The notes below the pieces were generated by a model that was given only the letters and a program-made list of their open reading frames with translations, ran no database searches and was not told where the DNA came from. From assembly GCF_003058465.1 (NCBI RefSeq), contig NZ_CP028901.1:868001-932000 (forward strand): DNA of 64,000 bases. Direction: 5' to 3'. This document shows positions 42,669 through 52,080 of this stretch, in pieces (the stretch's first letter is position 1; the number at the start of each line of letters is the position of its first letter). Source of the DNA: Orrella marina (GTDB lineage: Bacteria > Pseudomonadota > Gammaproteobacteria > Burkholderiales > Burkholderiaceae_B). A program made the translations under genes and the position numbers.

Positions 42669-43703
42669 TTATTCCTCTGGCTCGACGTTCTCGCCACGAA
42701 CAATGGCTTGCATGAATCTTAGCTTCAAAAGCAATTGTTTCATGCCTTCGACATCAAGGCGCGTGGTGTTATGTGAGTTGTAGTCGATCGCTTCAGAGAT
42801 TTTGACTTCACCTTGTTCGACGTACTTGCCGTAGTTCAGATCGCGAAGGTCTGGTGGAACCCGGAAGTAGTCTCCCAAATCTTCGGCACATGCCATCTCT
42901 TCGCGGCTCAGGAGCACTTCGTATAGCTTCTCACCATGACGTGTGCCGATAACATTGATGGGGTGCTCAGGTACACCTAAAAGTCCCGTGAGCGCACGGG
43001 ATAGGACCTCGATCGTCGCTGCTGGTGCTTTCTGGACAAAGATTTCACCCGGATTTCCGTGGGTGAATGCGAAGATGACCAGGTCGACTGCATCGTCTAG
43101 TGTCATCATGAATCGTGTCATGTTCGGATCAGTGATCGTCAGGGCTTGCTTGGCTCGAATCTGATTCGTGAAGAGCGGAATGACAGAACCACGCGATGCC
43201 ATGACATTGCCGTAACGTGTTGCACAGATCACGGTGGATGACGAAGCACGGGACTTTGCTACGGCAACTTTCTCCATCATGGCCTTGCTGATCCCCATTG
43301 CATTGATGGGGTAGACAGCCTTGTCAGTACTCAGACAGACGACTCGCTTGACGCCGCAATTGATAGCTGCCTCTAGAACATTCTCCGTTCCTAGAACATT
43401 GGTTTTGACTGCCTCCATCGGGTGAAACTCGCAAGAGGGTACTTGCTTAAGCGCTGCTGCGTGGAATACGTAGTCAACACCACGCATGGCATTCACGACA
43501 GACTGGTAGTCACGCACGTCACCGATGTAGAACTTCAGCTTCGGACTGTCATACTTCTTGCGCATGTCGTCCTGCTTCTTTTCGTCGCGACTCAAGATGC
43601 GAATCTCTACGATATCCGAATCGAGAAAACGGCGAAGCACCGCGTTGCCGAAGGAACCGGTTCCACCAGATAGTAAAAGTGTTCTATTCTTGAAGGTCAT
43701 CAA
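42669..43703 (-). CDS. fnlA: UDP-GlcNAc 4,6-dehydratase/5-epimerase, FnlA/WbjB type
   Basis: Extended SDR of 344 residues that starts the UDP-L-FucNAc route from UDP-GlcNAc. LLLSGGTGSFGNAVLRRFLD is the nucleotide loop. GVDYVFHAAALKQVPSCEF and VCLSTDKAVYPINAMGISKA (the MGxxK-type catalytic region) are as in CapE/FnlA. RYGNVMASRGSVIPLF follows. Length is normal. It is the first of fnlA-fnlB-fnlC-wbuB, and 9 bp separate it from the upstream GT2 gene stop. Confidence 0.93.
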   Translation of the reverse strand: MMTFKNRTLLLSGGTGSFGNAVLRRFLDSDIVEIRILSRDEKKQDDMRKKYDSPKLKFYIGDVRDYQSVVNAMRGVDYVFHAAALKQVPSCEFHPMEAVKTNVLGTENVLEAAINCGVKRVVCLSTDKAVYPINAMGISKAMMEKVAVAKSRASSSTVICATRYGNVMASRGSVIPLFTNQIRAKQALTITDPNMTRFMMTLDDAVDLVIFAFTHGNPGEIFVQKAPAATIEVLSRALTGLLGVPEHPINVIGTRHGEKLYEVLLSREEMACAEDLGDYFRVPPDLRDLNYGKYVEQGEVKISEAIDYNSHNTTRLDVEGMKQLLLKLRFMQAIVRGENVEPEE

Positions 43704-43712
43704 ATATCCAGA

Positions 43713-44600
43713 CTAGTCGAATTGCTGAGCGCGAGGGTCGGGTTGTCCGATCGCGGAAGGAATGTCAACGCCTGGGCCACCAAGCAGATCCATTTCATAT
43801 TTCTTATATTCCCAGGTTCGATATACTTCTGTTCTTAAATGAGACCAGATCCAGCCAACTCGTCCTGCGCGCCATGTTCCAAGATAGAGATAATGATATA
43901 GAAAAAGTAGCTTGTATCTTCCTGGAACTTTCCAGAAATTGCGTTTGATCCACATTCTTCTTTCCAGAGCGCTTCCGAACAGTTTAGGCTCAACTGACAG
44001 CGACTTTTGTTCGTACTGGCTCTTTGCTTCGGCTGTTGTGTACTTGTTCTGCTTCCGAATCCAGTGATCCAGGTTCGGACTGTCACGATGTTCAATAATT
44101 CCACCAGCAATGGCTATTTTTCCTTGCACAAGTAGGTGCTCATTTACATCAACCCCTGAAAAGTTGCACGAGCCTGTTCTCCAAACCCTTGTCATTTCTA
44201 GAAAAACAGGGAGTGACTTTCCCATAAAATATAATTGCAATCTAAGCTTGATTGCATCAGGACTATCACTGGAGTCTGTTATGGTAGAGATTGATGCTTT
44301 CAGTTCGTCTGTAACAATTTCATCAGGATCTAACTTCATTATCCAAGCTGATGTAATCGGAAAAGTCCTCAGTGCAAAATTCCATTGATCACCAAACCCT
44401 CTAAAGCGTCTTTGATACACAGTGGCACCATATTCCAAGGCAATGTCAACAGTATCATCACTGCTGTAGCTATCGAGAACATAAATCTCGGATGCCCAAC
44501 CAATGATCTGGTCGAGGCATCTCCTGAGATTATGTCCCTCATTTAAAGTGATTAGTACAACTGCAAGGCTAGAGCCTGTGGTGTTAGTGCTTTTTATCAC
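43713..44600 (-). CDS. GT2-family glycosyltransferase (WaaE/LgtF-like)
   Basis: Glycosyltransferase of 295 residues. LAVVLITLNEGHNLRRCLDQ, EIYVLDSYSSDDTVDIALEY, FGDQWNFALR and the metal motif LDPDE are typical of the WaaE/KdtX and LgtF group that adds sugars to lipid-linked cores or O units. The substrate is open. It is more AT-rich than the fnl genes next to it, which suggests a different origin. Confidence 0.87.
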   Translation of the reverse strand: MIKSTNTTGSSLAVVLITLNEGHNLRRCLDQIIGWASEIYVLDSYSSDDTVDIALEYGATVYQRRFRGFGDQWNFALRTFPITSAWIMKLDPDEIVTDELKASISTITDSSDSPDAIKLRLQLYFMGKSLPVFLEMTRVWRTGSCNFSGVDVNEHLLVQGKIAIAGGIIEHRDSPNLDHWIRKQNKYTTAEAKSQYEQKSLSVEPKLFGSALERRMWIKRNFWKVPGRYKLLFLYHYLYLGTWRAGRVGWIWSHLRTEVYRTWEYKKYEMDLLGGPGVDIPSAIGQPDPRAQQFD

Positions 44601-44652
44601 GGAAAGTCCAGTTTCTTATCTTGCGTAAAGTACGCGATTCAATGTACGCGAC

Positions 44653-45783
44653 TCAATCAAGTCTCACGCAATCAGGTGGGCTCCCACCTTCAAGCAACCA
44701 GCGATATCCATCTTCCATTGATTGCCCGATGCCATCCCATGAAAACTCTCGCTCCATCCAGTTTCGCCCACGCACACCCATCGCTTGAAGCTCATCTTCT
44801 GATTGTGACATTGCCGTTTCAAGGGTTTGTGTGAGAGATTCCACCGAATTGGGAATCCACCATCCGCAGCGTTCGCGATCTAGTCCAGACCAAGGTGCAC
44901 CGTGACTCACAATGGCGGGGCATTCGTGAGCCAATGCTTCGGCAACAACCATGCCGAAATTCTCTGAGTGTGTTGGAAGCACAAAGAGATCCGCTTCGCG
45001 GTAAGCCGCATCTTTCTCTTTCCCATATAGCGGACCAACAAACTCGACTCTGGATAAGCTATAACTCGCCGCCCGTGAAACCAGTGAATCGACGTAGTCC
45101 GGATCGCCAGGGCCTACGATACGAAGTCGCCAATTCGTGAAATGCGATTCCAGTCTTGACCACGATTCCAATAAAGACTCTAACCCTTTAACTGGATGAA
45201 TACGCGAAACAAACAGTAACGTCCGATCATTCGATCTGGAGGGTGCTCGACTGTGTGGTACGGGTAAGTCAATACCATTAGGAACGATCAGTACCGGTGC
45301 TTTGAGTCCGATTCTACGGATGTCGTCATATTCCTCTTCGCATGTTGCATGCAGTAAATCCGCCATCTCAAGCGTCCGCTTCTGAAATGGCCATATGACT
45401 CTCTTCTTATAACGACTATGGGAAAGCGCCCACTCCGAGAGCGTCCCCCGCGGAGATGTTACAAACTTCGCTTTTCTGCCGGGTACCACCCAACCGGCGG
45501 TGATGTTGACCATTGACCAGAGGCTATGATTGTGAACGATGTCTACGTGATTACTCCGGTGGCGTAACCAGTTCGTATGATCAGTTGAAATACCAAAAGT
45601 CTTGAGGATTGGCCAGGAAGAATGTAAGGATAGTTCAACCTCTGGAATCTGTTGGCCAGCAGCAAGACAGGATAAGGTTATCTTATGGTCTCTGAGCGCA
45701 AGCGCGCGACATAGGCGTGGTACCGAGTAGGAAGGGCCTGACGCCTCTGCTGCAATGTGCGGAACGACATGAATTAGCTGCAT
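44653..45783 (-). CDS. GT4-family glycosyltransferase
   Basis: GT-B transferase of 376 residues. HVVPHIAAEASGPSYSVPRL is the N-terminal glycine-containing loop. LLFVSRIHPVKGLESLLESW begins the donor domain and ADLFVLPTHSENFGMVVAEA carries the E-x7-E motif. The spacing on both sides (52-53 bp) is larger than inside the fnl set, but the direction is the same. Sugar specificity is unknown. Confidence 0.9.
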   Translation of the reverse strand: MQLIHVVPHIAAEASGPSYSVPRLCRALALRDHKITLSCLAAGQQIPEVELSLHSSWPILKTFGISTDHTNWLRHRSNHVDIVHNHSLWSMVNITAGWVVPGRKAKFVTSPRGTLSEWALSHSRYKKRVIWPFQKRTLEMADLLHATCEEEYDDIRRIGLKAPVLIVPNGIDLPVPHSRAPSRSNDRTLLFVSRIHPVKGLESLLESWSRLESHFTNWRLRIVGPGDPDYVDSLVSRAASYSLSRVEFVGPLYGKEKDAAYREADLFVLPTHSENFGMVVAEALAHECPAIVSHGAPWSGLDRERCGWWIPNSVESLTQTLETAMSQSEDELQAMGVRGRNWMEREFSWDGIGQSMEDGYRWLLEGGSPPDCVRLD

Positions 45784-45836
45784 GAAATAGGGTTTTTTAC
45801 GTCACAATCTCGTAAAAGAGAGCAATCTAACTCTCG

Positions 45837-46991
45837 TTAATAATCTTGGATAGGTAGAGAAGGTTGCATCTTCTCCCATGGAGAGGTTGGAACTGCTGAA
45901 GCATTTTCTGTACGATTCAAAATTTCCAACAGATAAACAGCCCCTGCGCTAGCACTGAAACATCTTGCCCAGTCCGCTAGATATCTACGTTTGGATGCGG
46001 TCTGTTTACCCATCTGAATCGTCTTATCAAGGAGCGTTGTAAGTTCCAGTACATCTCCAGACCTGAAGACACCGCCCACTTTGCTCGCTATGACAGCTTC
46101 TGCGGACCCGCATCTATCACTGCATATTGCTGGAGTACCGGCCATCAGTGCTTCTACAACGACTGCACCCCAACCATCATATCGACTAGGTAAGACTAGG
46201 CAGTCTGCTTCACCCATCATCTTGTGTACATCAGACATCGGGAGCCGTCCGACCCAGCGCAAACGACCTCCAAGTTTTTCTTCTGCCTGGGATCTAAATA
46301 CAGTCTCAAGTGGTCCAGACCCTACGACAAGCAATTCAACGTTCTGAGTACTCACTGAAGCCATTGCGGTGATCAGTAAGTCAAGGCGTTTGCGTTCAAT
46401 GAATTGCCCTACAAACAGTAACTTGAACGTGTTATCAGTCGCGACTGAATCGTGATCGTGGTTCTGGAAGGAACTGTCAGGTGCATCCAGAAAGTATGCA
46501 AATGGATATACCTTTTTCGCAGGCATGCCACGATCAATGACCCACTGCCTAGTTCGATAACCCGTTGCAAGTACTCCTTCGATCTGTGTCCCAAGTCGAG
46601 CAAACAGGTACCGATAGGTCAGACGTTTGAGAGTGCCCAACCAGCCCTCATCATCGACAGTTTCCATCACCACCCACTGCCGCCGACGAAGCTTGACCAG
46701 GTGTTGCTGAACCTGACTGATATGCTCGTTCCCACGAATCCCCTGGAAAATATGAATCGCGTCTGGAGGCGCACGTTCTGCAAGTGAGAACGCATCTGAT
46801 AGCGTTGGTGCCAGACGCAATGTGGCCTCTCCCAGAGAAGGTGGCTGCCATCCTTGAGTGGCTCTTTGAGCAGACATATGCTGTTTAGCGACGTACACAA
46901 CTTTCTTGCCATTATTGGCGAGTTCCCGAGCAAGTCCTGCCATGTGTGGACTGATAATCAGTTGCCAGAACCATATTTCATTATCAGCCAT
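45837..46991 (-). CDS. GT4-family glycosyltransferase
   Basis: GT-B transferase of 384 residues. It begins with EIWFWQLIISPHMAGLAREL. FKLLFVGQFIERKRLDLLIT starts the nucleotide-sugar domain and ADCLVLPSRYDGWGAVVVEA holds the E-x7-E pattern. The start ATG lies 2 bp from the stop of the Wzy/WaaL-like gene upstream, so the two are likely cotranscribed. Confidence 0.9.
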   Translation of the reverse strand: MADNEIWFWQLIISPHMAGLARELANNGKKVVYVAKQHMSAQRATQGWQPPSLGEATLRLAPTLSDAFSLAERAPPDAIHIFQGIRGNEHISQVQQHLVKLRRRQWVVMETVDDEGWLGTLKRLTYRYLFARLGTQIEGVLATGYRTRQWVIDRGMPAKKVYPFAYFLDAPDSSFQNHDHDSVATDNTFKLLFVGQFIERKRLDLLITAMASVSTQNVELLVVGSGPLETVFRSQAEEKLGGRLRWVGRLPMSDVHKMMGEADCLVLPSRYDGWGAVVVEALMAGTPAICSDRCGSAEAVIASKVGGVFRSGDVLELTTLLDKTIQMGKQTASKRRYLADWARCFSASAGAVYLLEILNRTENASAVPTSPWEKMQPSLPIQDY

Positions 46992-46993
46992 GA

Positions 46994-48394
46994 TCAGTAA
47001 CTTACCCTTTGAAACGACGTCACTTGTATCGTAGAAGTATCTGACCTAGGCTCAGTGACACGAGACTGTGTCGCTGCCCAGCCAATCAAAACAAGGGGCA
47101 ATAGTCCCAATCCACCGGGGGAGAAAAAGGTACTTTCGCCCATATTCAAAAGTAAGACAGTCGTCGTCACCGCCAAAGGCGTTACGCCATTGCGTGCACC
47201 ACGGCGCAATAAAGCCCAAAAGAGTAGAGCGACCAGAATGGCTAGCGGAACCCCAAGTTCCTCCAGAATGGCGACTGGAAGGACACCCTTCTCAATCGAA
47301 GCACTGACTGGTAACCCCAGGACGGGATCTCTTTCAACAAACATCTCCTGTGGGTTGGATGCGATCCCAAAGCCGATCCCGGTGAGTGGGTGTTGGGTGA
47401 TGTTTACCCACATTTCATCAATCAGACCACCGCGCGATCGGTCGTAGGCTTCTAACAGACTTTGCACTTCACCTGCACGCCCTGACTTGGTGATGTAGTG
47501 TTCGACTGCATTGATGATGCGTGGAGCGAAGGCAACAGCAACAATAAAAGTCGCCGTCAAGACAGTCCAGATCCGCTTGCTGCGCAATCCTGGCATCAAT
47601 ACTCGCAAAGGTTTGCCGGCGAGAACAGGTGCACTGAGGACGGCAACTGAAACACCCAGCACCATCGCCAGACCTGCAGTCCGAGCCTCGGACAACAGCA
47701 CAAGCAGCAGTGAGATGGCCACTAAAGCAATGGAGAACCACGAAGGTTTTCTCTGGGCGAATAACTGACTTCCTGCCCAGGTACCAAGCAAAGCCATTGT
47801 CGGACCAAGCGCCTGAGGATGGTTGAGTATTCCTTGGAAACCACTTCCATTTCGAAGGTAACCTAGTGGTAGAACCAACAATGGCAAGCTAACCACCATG
47901 ATGACGATCAATCCACTAAATATCTGCCTGGAAAGATTGTCGCGTTCCTCCCACGATAATTGCTGCCATGCCGACACGAGCGTTGCAAAAACCAATGTCC
48001 AGGAGACGATCTTAAGGATGGATACATCAGGCATTGGACTGACAACAGTGGAATGAAATATAAGCAATATCCCCATGCCTAGAATAGCAGCAACCGGCGT
48101 ACTCACATAAAACCGTCCAGAGAGCATCCCGCTTCTTGCCAGAACGGATAATGCAGCACCGAAAATTACTGCATAGCGACCAACCGATGCCAATGTTGCT
48201 GGCGCAGCAATACCAGGGCTTAGCATGGAGAAAAACCAGGACAGTGCCAAAGCAACGATGGCGTGAGGGCGGCCAAGTAGGGCGAAAGCAGCAAGCAAAA
48301 GATAGCTGAGATTTGCCGTCGGACCAGAGACCACTCGCATTGAGATCGCCAGCAAGAGAAAGATGGCTAAAAATGATTTTTTTTTATCGGTCAT
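46994..48394 (-). CDS. O-antigen polymerase/ligase family membrane protein (Wzy/WaaL-like)
   Basis: Integral inner-membrane protein of 466 residues with about eleven to twelve hydrophobic segments. The Wzy_C (O-antigen ligase) signature is present: NHPQALGPTMALLG, LLLVLLSEARTAGLAMVLGV (the SxARTA motif) and, after a large periplasmic loop, HPLTGIGFGIASNPQ. It either polymerises repeat units or ligates glycan to the lipid acceptor; sequence alone does not separate these. It is the only such gene in the window. Confidence 0.85.
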   Translation of the reverse strand: MTDKKKSFLAIFLLLAISMRVVSGPTANLSYLLLAAFALLGRPHAIVALALSWFFSMLSPGIAAPATLASVGRYAVIFGAALSVLARSGMLSGRFYVSTPVAAILGMGILLIFHSTVVSPMPDVSILKIVSWTLVFATLVSAWQQLSWEERDNLSRQIFSGLIVIMVVSLPLLVLPLGYLRNGSGFQGILNHPQALGPTMALLGTWAGSQLFAQRKPSWFSIALVAISLLLVLLSEARTAGLAMVLGVSVAVLSAPVLAGKPLRVLMPGLRSKRIWTVLTATFIVAVAFAPRIINAVEHYITKSGRAGEVQSLLEAYDRSRGGLIDEMWVNITQHPLTGIGFGIASNPQEMFVERDPVLGLPVSASIEKGVLPVAILEELGVPLAILVALLFWALLRRGARNGVTPLAVTTTVLLLNMGESTFFSPGGLGLLPLVLIGWAATQSRVTEPRSDTSTIQVTSFQRVSY

Positions 48395-48555
48395 TGAAAA
48401 TTTAAACTATGATTTCCCTATTTTTCAAGGTGTTCAAGATTATTGACTTTTCAGTTTGTAATGCCGGAAATTCGCTTTTGAATCAGCGAATCAGAATGGT
48501 CGGTCCAGGTGCAACGGTGAGTTGCCGGTCGAGTGGTTACTCTGGACTCAAGTAT

Positions 48556-49413
48556 TTATTCTGATACAGATGGCAATCGCTTTAATCGCCTTAACAAGTT
48601 GGACATCCCTCCTCGCTTTGCATACCAGTAGCCTCTACGAAAACGAAAGTAAAATCGCTTTAGTTTTCCCGATAGGTGAAATTTATCTTCAAATCCGTAG
48701 GTTTTTGCTATGGCTCTATGTTCAGCAATTACTCTTGGTGACATTCCCGTAGTTTTCTGTTTCGGATGTCTCCTAAATGCGGCAAGTGATTTAGGGATTC
48801 TATGAAATTTTTCTTGACCATTTTTTACACCGAACTCAACTATCATTTGATAGTCCATGGTGTTATTTAGATTTTTATTAAAGCCTCCAAATTCTTTGTG
48901 AACATCACTTTTCCAGAACATGGCTTGCGAGTTCAAATGAAAACCTTCGTACTTAAAATGATTCAAATTAAAATCAAATGCATGATTGTAATCGATAATA
49001 TCGTCATATTCATCAATGCTCAGCCAGTCCCCGAAAATAATTTTAAATTCACTACACTTAATAAACTCTTCAACTACTTGGTGAATTGCGCCCGGTAAAT
49101 AAAGATCATCAGAGTTTAACCATCCATATATTTCGCCTTTAGCTCTTGAAAATCCTTTGTTTAGAGCGTCACTTTGCCCTTCGTCAGGCTCAGAAATAAA
49201 ATACGATACGTGATCCATGTACTTATTTATCACATCAATTGTTCCATCGTTTGATCCTCCGTCGATTATAATCAATTCTATGTTTGAATAATTTTGATTT
49301 ATAATCGACAATATGCTTCTTTCGATAAATTCAACTTGATTGAAAGACGGCATTACGATTGATACCAATGGTTTATTTATGAGAGAATTATTAATTTGAT
49401 TTTCTATTTTCAT
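48556..49413 (-). CDS. GT2-family glycosyltransferase
   Basis: GT-A transferase of 285 residues. PLVSIVMPSFNQVEFIERSI, IELIIIDGGSNDGTIDVINK and GEIYGWLNSDDLYLPGAI (DD motif) are clear. MDYQMIVEFGVKNG follows, as in WcaA/WbbL-like enzymes. The gene is distinctly AT-rich (many Asn, Ile and Lys codons), unlike gmd next to it. Eighteen bases separate it from the gmd stop. Sugar specificity is unknown; a fucose transferase role is only a guess from context. Confidence 0.88.
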   Translation of the reverse strand: MKIENQINNSLINKPLVSIVMPSFNQVEFIERSILSIINQNYSNIELIIIDGGSNDGTIDVINKYMDHVSYFISEPDEGQSDALNKGFSRAKGEIYGWLNSDDLYLPGAIHQVVEEFIKCSEFKIIFGDWLSIDEYDDIIDYNHAFDFNLNHFKYEGFHLNSQAMFWKSDVHKEFGGFNKNLNNTMDYQMIVEFGVKNGQEKFHRIPKSLAAFRRHPKQKTTGMSPRVIAEHRAIAKTYGFEDKFHLSGKLKRFYFRFRRGYWYAKRGGMSNLLRRLKRLPSVSE

Positions 49414-49431
49414 TTTATCGTAAATAATAAA

Positions 49432-50535
49432 TTACTCATGATAACTCATAGTCTTGAACCCGTGATGCTTCACCAGCTCATCACGCTCGGCCGCCTTGTA
49501 GTCTTCTCTCACCATCTCGGCCACAAGATCCTCAAAAGTAATCGATGGCGTCCAACCTAGCTTCTCCTTAGCCTTCGATGCATCACCTAGTAGCGTTTCA
49601 ACTTCAGCAGGCCTGAAATAGCGCGGATCAACAGTCACAATACGCTTACGTCCTTCAGAAGCTGTCCAGTAGCCATTCTCCTCAAGACCGGAACCTTCCC
49701 ATCGGATGTCCATGCTGAGCTCTTTTGCAGCTGCATTGACAAAGTCTCTGACACTGTACTGAACACCAGTCGCAATCACAAAATCCTCAGGCTGATCTTG
49801 CTGTAGCATCAGCCATTGCATTTCAACGTAATCCCGAGCATGGCCCCAATCACGTTTTGCATCCAGATTACCCAGGTATAAACAATCCTGCAAGCCAAGC
49901 TTGATACGCGCTAATGCACGTGTGATCTTTCTGGTTACGAACGTTTCACCTCGGTTGGGCGACTCGTGATTAAAGAGAATCCCGTTGCAGGCGTAGATAC
50001 CATAAGACTCTCTGTAGTTCACAGTGATCCAGTATGCGTAGAGTTTGGCTACAGCATAGGGACTACGAGGGTAGAAGGGTGTGGTTTCTTTCTGGGGAGT
50101 CTCTTGAACCAGGCCGTAAAGTTCAGAAGTTGATGCCTGATAGAAGCGAGTTTTCTGTTCGAGGCCAAGAATGCGGATTGCTTCAAGAATGCGTAAGGGG
50201 CCAAGCGCATCAGAGTTGGCCGTGTACTCAGGCTCTTCAAAACTGACTGCGACGTGACTTTGAGCAGCCAGGTTGTAGATCTCGTCTGGCTGCGTCTCCT
50301 GAATGATACGGATCAGGCTGGAGCTATCCGTCAGGTCACCATGATGCAGAAAGAATCGCACATCCTTCTCGTGTCGATCTTTGTAAAGATGATCTATCCG
50401 ATCAGTGTTGAACAGGCTGGTGCGTCGCTTGATACCGTGCACTACATAGCCTTTGTTGAGTAGAAATTCAGCCAAATAGGCCCCATCTTGCCCCGTTACT
50501 CCGGTAATCAGGGCAATCTTGGCGGGCTGGGTCAT
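49432..50535 (-). CDS. gmd: GDP-mannose 4,6-dehydratase
   Basis: Converts GDP-D-mannose to GDP-4-keto-6-deoxy-D-mannose, the first step to GDP-L-fucose. The protein has 367 residues, close to the family length. Motifs: [40 protein letters not shown] with the catalytic Thr/Ser-Glu, [10 protein letters not shown] (YxxxK), and [20 protein letters not shown], which is diagnostic for Gmd. It lies directly downstream of fcl on the same strand with a 75-bp gap. Confidence 0.96.
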   Translation of the reverse strand: MTQPAKIALITGVTGQDGAYLAEFLLNKGYVVHGIKRRTSLFNTDRIDHLYKDRHEKDVRFFLHHGDLTDSSSLIRIIQETQPDEIYNLAAQSHVAVSFEEPEYTANSDALGPLRILEAIRILGLEQKTRFYQASTSELYGLVQETPQKETTPFYPRSPYAVAKLYAYWITVNYRESYGIYACNGILFNHESPNRGETFVTRKITRALARIKLGLQDCLYLGNLDAKRDWGHARDYVEMQWLMLQQDQPEDFVIATGVQYSVRDFVNAAAKELSMDIRWEGSGLEENGYWTASEGRKRIVTVDPRYFRPAEVETLLGDASKAKEKLGWTPSITFEDLVAEMVREDYKAAERDELVKHHGFKTMSYHE

Positions 50536-50610
50536 ATCTCAGATCCTTGTTAAACGTATAGATTGATAGAAAAGCGTGAAGAGTCGCTTCCTATGATTGT
50601 TCGGAGTAAA

Positions 50611-51588
50611 TCAATAAGTTTTTGTGGCGTGGTTACGCTTAAAGTCATCGTAGGCGATTGCTAGTCCATCCTCGAGGCTAATCATCGCTTGCCACCCCAA
50701 ACGACTCAATCTGGAACTATCCATCAGCTTTCTCGGGGTGCCATCAGGCTTGGACGAGTCGAACACAATGTCACCCTTGTACCCAACAGTGCGGGACACG
50801 ATCTTCGCAAGATCTCTGATACTAATGTCTTCACCGTATCCTACATTGATGTGACTAAGCATTGGCTGTGTGTGCCGCCTGTAAGTCTCGTTGTCCAGAT
50901 TCATGACATGAATACATGCTGCGGCCATGTCATCAACATACAAGAACTCTCTCATTGGGGTTCCTGTACCCCAGATCGTAACGGATGACGCGTTTGCAAC
51001 TTTTGCTTCATGGAATCGTCTGATCAACGCAGGAATGACATGAGAGTTCTCTGGATGGTAGTTGTCTCCAGGACCATACAAATTCGTAGGCATGACGCTA
51101 CGATAGTCAATCCCATGACTCTCTCCATACTGCCTGTTGTAGCTCTCGCATAGCTTGATGCCGGCAATCTTCGCAACTGCATAAGGCTCGTTGGTCGACT
51201 CAAGGGGGCCTGTCAACAGCGCATCTTCTCCCATTGGCTGGGATGCAAACTTCGGATAGATGCAACTTGAACCCAAGAAGAGCAGCTTCTTAACGCCAGA
51301 ACAAAAAGCCGCATCTATCACGTTTGCCTGAATCATCAGATTCTGATAAATGAAGGCAGCAGGGTAGGTGTTATTAGCATGAATCCCACCTACTTTCGCG
51401 GCAGCGAGATAGACTTGATCCGGCTTTTCTGACACAAAAAAATCTCGAACAGATGCCTGATCGCTTAAATCGAGCTCTTCATGTGTTCGAGTGACGATAT
51501 TAAAACAATCTTCTTCTACCAAGTGCCGAAAAATAGCCGATCCAACCATACCGCGATGTCCGGATATGTATATTTTTGATTTTTTCAT
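50611..51588 (-). CDS. fcl: GDP-L-fucose synthase
   Basis: Epimerase-reductase of 325 residues completing GDP-L-fucose synthesis. [20 protein letters not shown] is the cofactor loop. [33 protein letters not shown] and [20 protein letters not shown] (YxxxK) are diagnostic of Fcl/WcaG, as is [20 protein letters not shown]. It is the first gene of the gmd-fcl pair; upstream lies an IS graveyard, so its original promoter context may have changed. Confidence 0.96.
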   Translation of the reverse strand: MKKSKIYISGHRGMVGSAIFRHLVEEDCFNIVTRTHEELDLSDQASVRDFFVSEKPDQVYLAAAKVGGIHANNTYPAAFIYQNLMIQANVIDAAFCSGVKKLLFLGSSCIYPKFASQPMGEDALLTGPLESTNEPYAVAKIAGIKLCESYNRQYGESHGIDYRSVMPTNLYGPGDNYHPENSHVIPALIRRFHEAKVANASSVTIWGTGTPMREFLYVDDMAAACIHVMNLDNETYRRHTQPMLSHINVGYGEDISIRDLAKIVSRTVGYKGDIVFDSSKPDGTPRKLMDSSRLSRLGWQAMISLEDGLAIAYDDFKRNHATKTY

Positions 51589-51655
51589 TCTAATTCAGTT
51601 TCACTGATATTTTTTATTTCATAATCTCTATGAAAAGGAATGAACGCCTCCCACC

Positions 51656-51840
51656 ATGCGCGACCGCAAAAGCATCTGGTCGGAAAAGCTAATCTTTGAC
51701 CAAATCGATACGCAGGCTGTGGTCGGGTTTCTGAATTGGTTTGAGACTATCCGCAACAACACCGCATCGACTCGCAATCAGTGCTTTTCGGTCATCCATG
51801 CGGTAATTCTGCACGTACGGATCTGTGCGGGGGCACCGGG
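51656..51840 (+). pseudogene. Phage-type integrase N-terminal (SAM-like) fragment
   Basis: The plus-strand frame gives LIFDQIDTQAVVGFLNWFET and then NNTASTRNQCFSVIHAV. This is the core-binding helical domain of tyrosine recombinases (typical FLDWLETxRxNSxxTRNxRLAAIHA). The catalytic domain is absent. The frame then runs into IS3 transposase sequence, so this is a chimeric remnant. Confidence 0.6.
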
Positions 51841-51861
51841 TAACCGGTGTCCCTACCGCGA

Positions 51862-52033
51862 CCAAAGATTCAATCGAACAGTTCGGTACGAATGGCTCAG
51901 CCAGTACTACTGATCTAATTTAGATGAGGTCAGAGACTTCGCCACCCAGTGGGCCTGATTTTACAATCATGAACCTCCAAACATGGCATTAGACGGATTG
52001 ACACTGAAACAGCGGTTGACCATGGCCGCATAG
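51862..52033 (+). pseudogene. IS3-family transposase OrfB C-terminal remnant
   Basis: Plus-strand translation gives FNRTVRYEWLSQYY, a stop, NLDEVRDFATQWA, a second stop, then YNHEPPNMALDGLTLKQRL. This is the end of an IS3-group OrfB transposase (YNRTVRYDWLxxYxF, YNHERPNMALGGxTPxQ). Two stops are inside the homologous region, so it is inactive. Confidence 0.75.
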
Positions 52034-52040
52034 CTCTACG

Positions 52041-52062
52041 TCAAAATCCCCTTAAAAAGGGG
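52041..52062 (-). terminator. Putative intrinsic terminator for the AT-rich glycosyltransferase gene
   Basis: On the minus strand a CCCCTT/AAGGGG stem with a short T-rich loop is followed by ATTTTGA, about 20 bp after the stop of the gene at 52081. The stem is short, so the assignment is tentative. Confidence 0.4.
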
Positions 52063-52080
52063 ACGATTACCACTTCTTGA

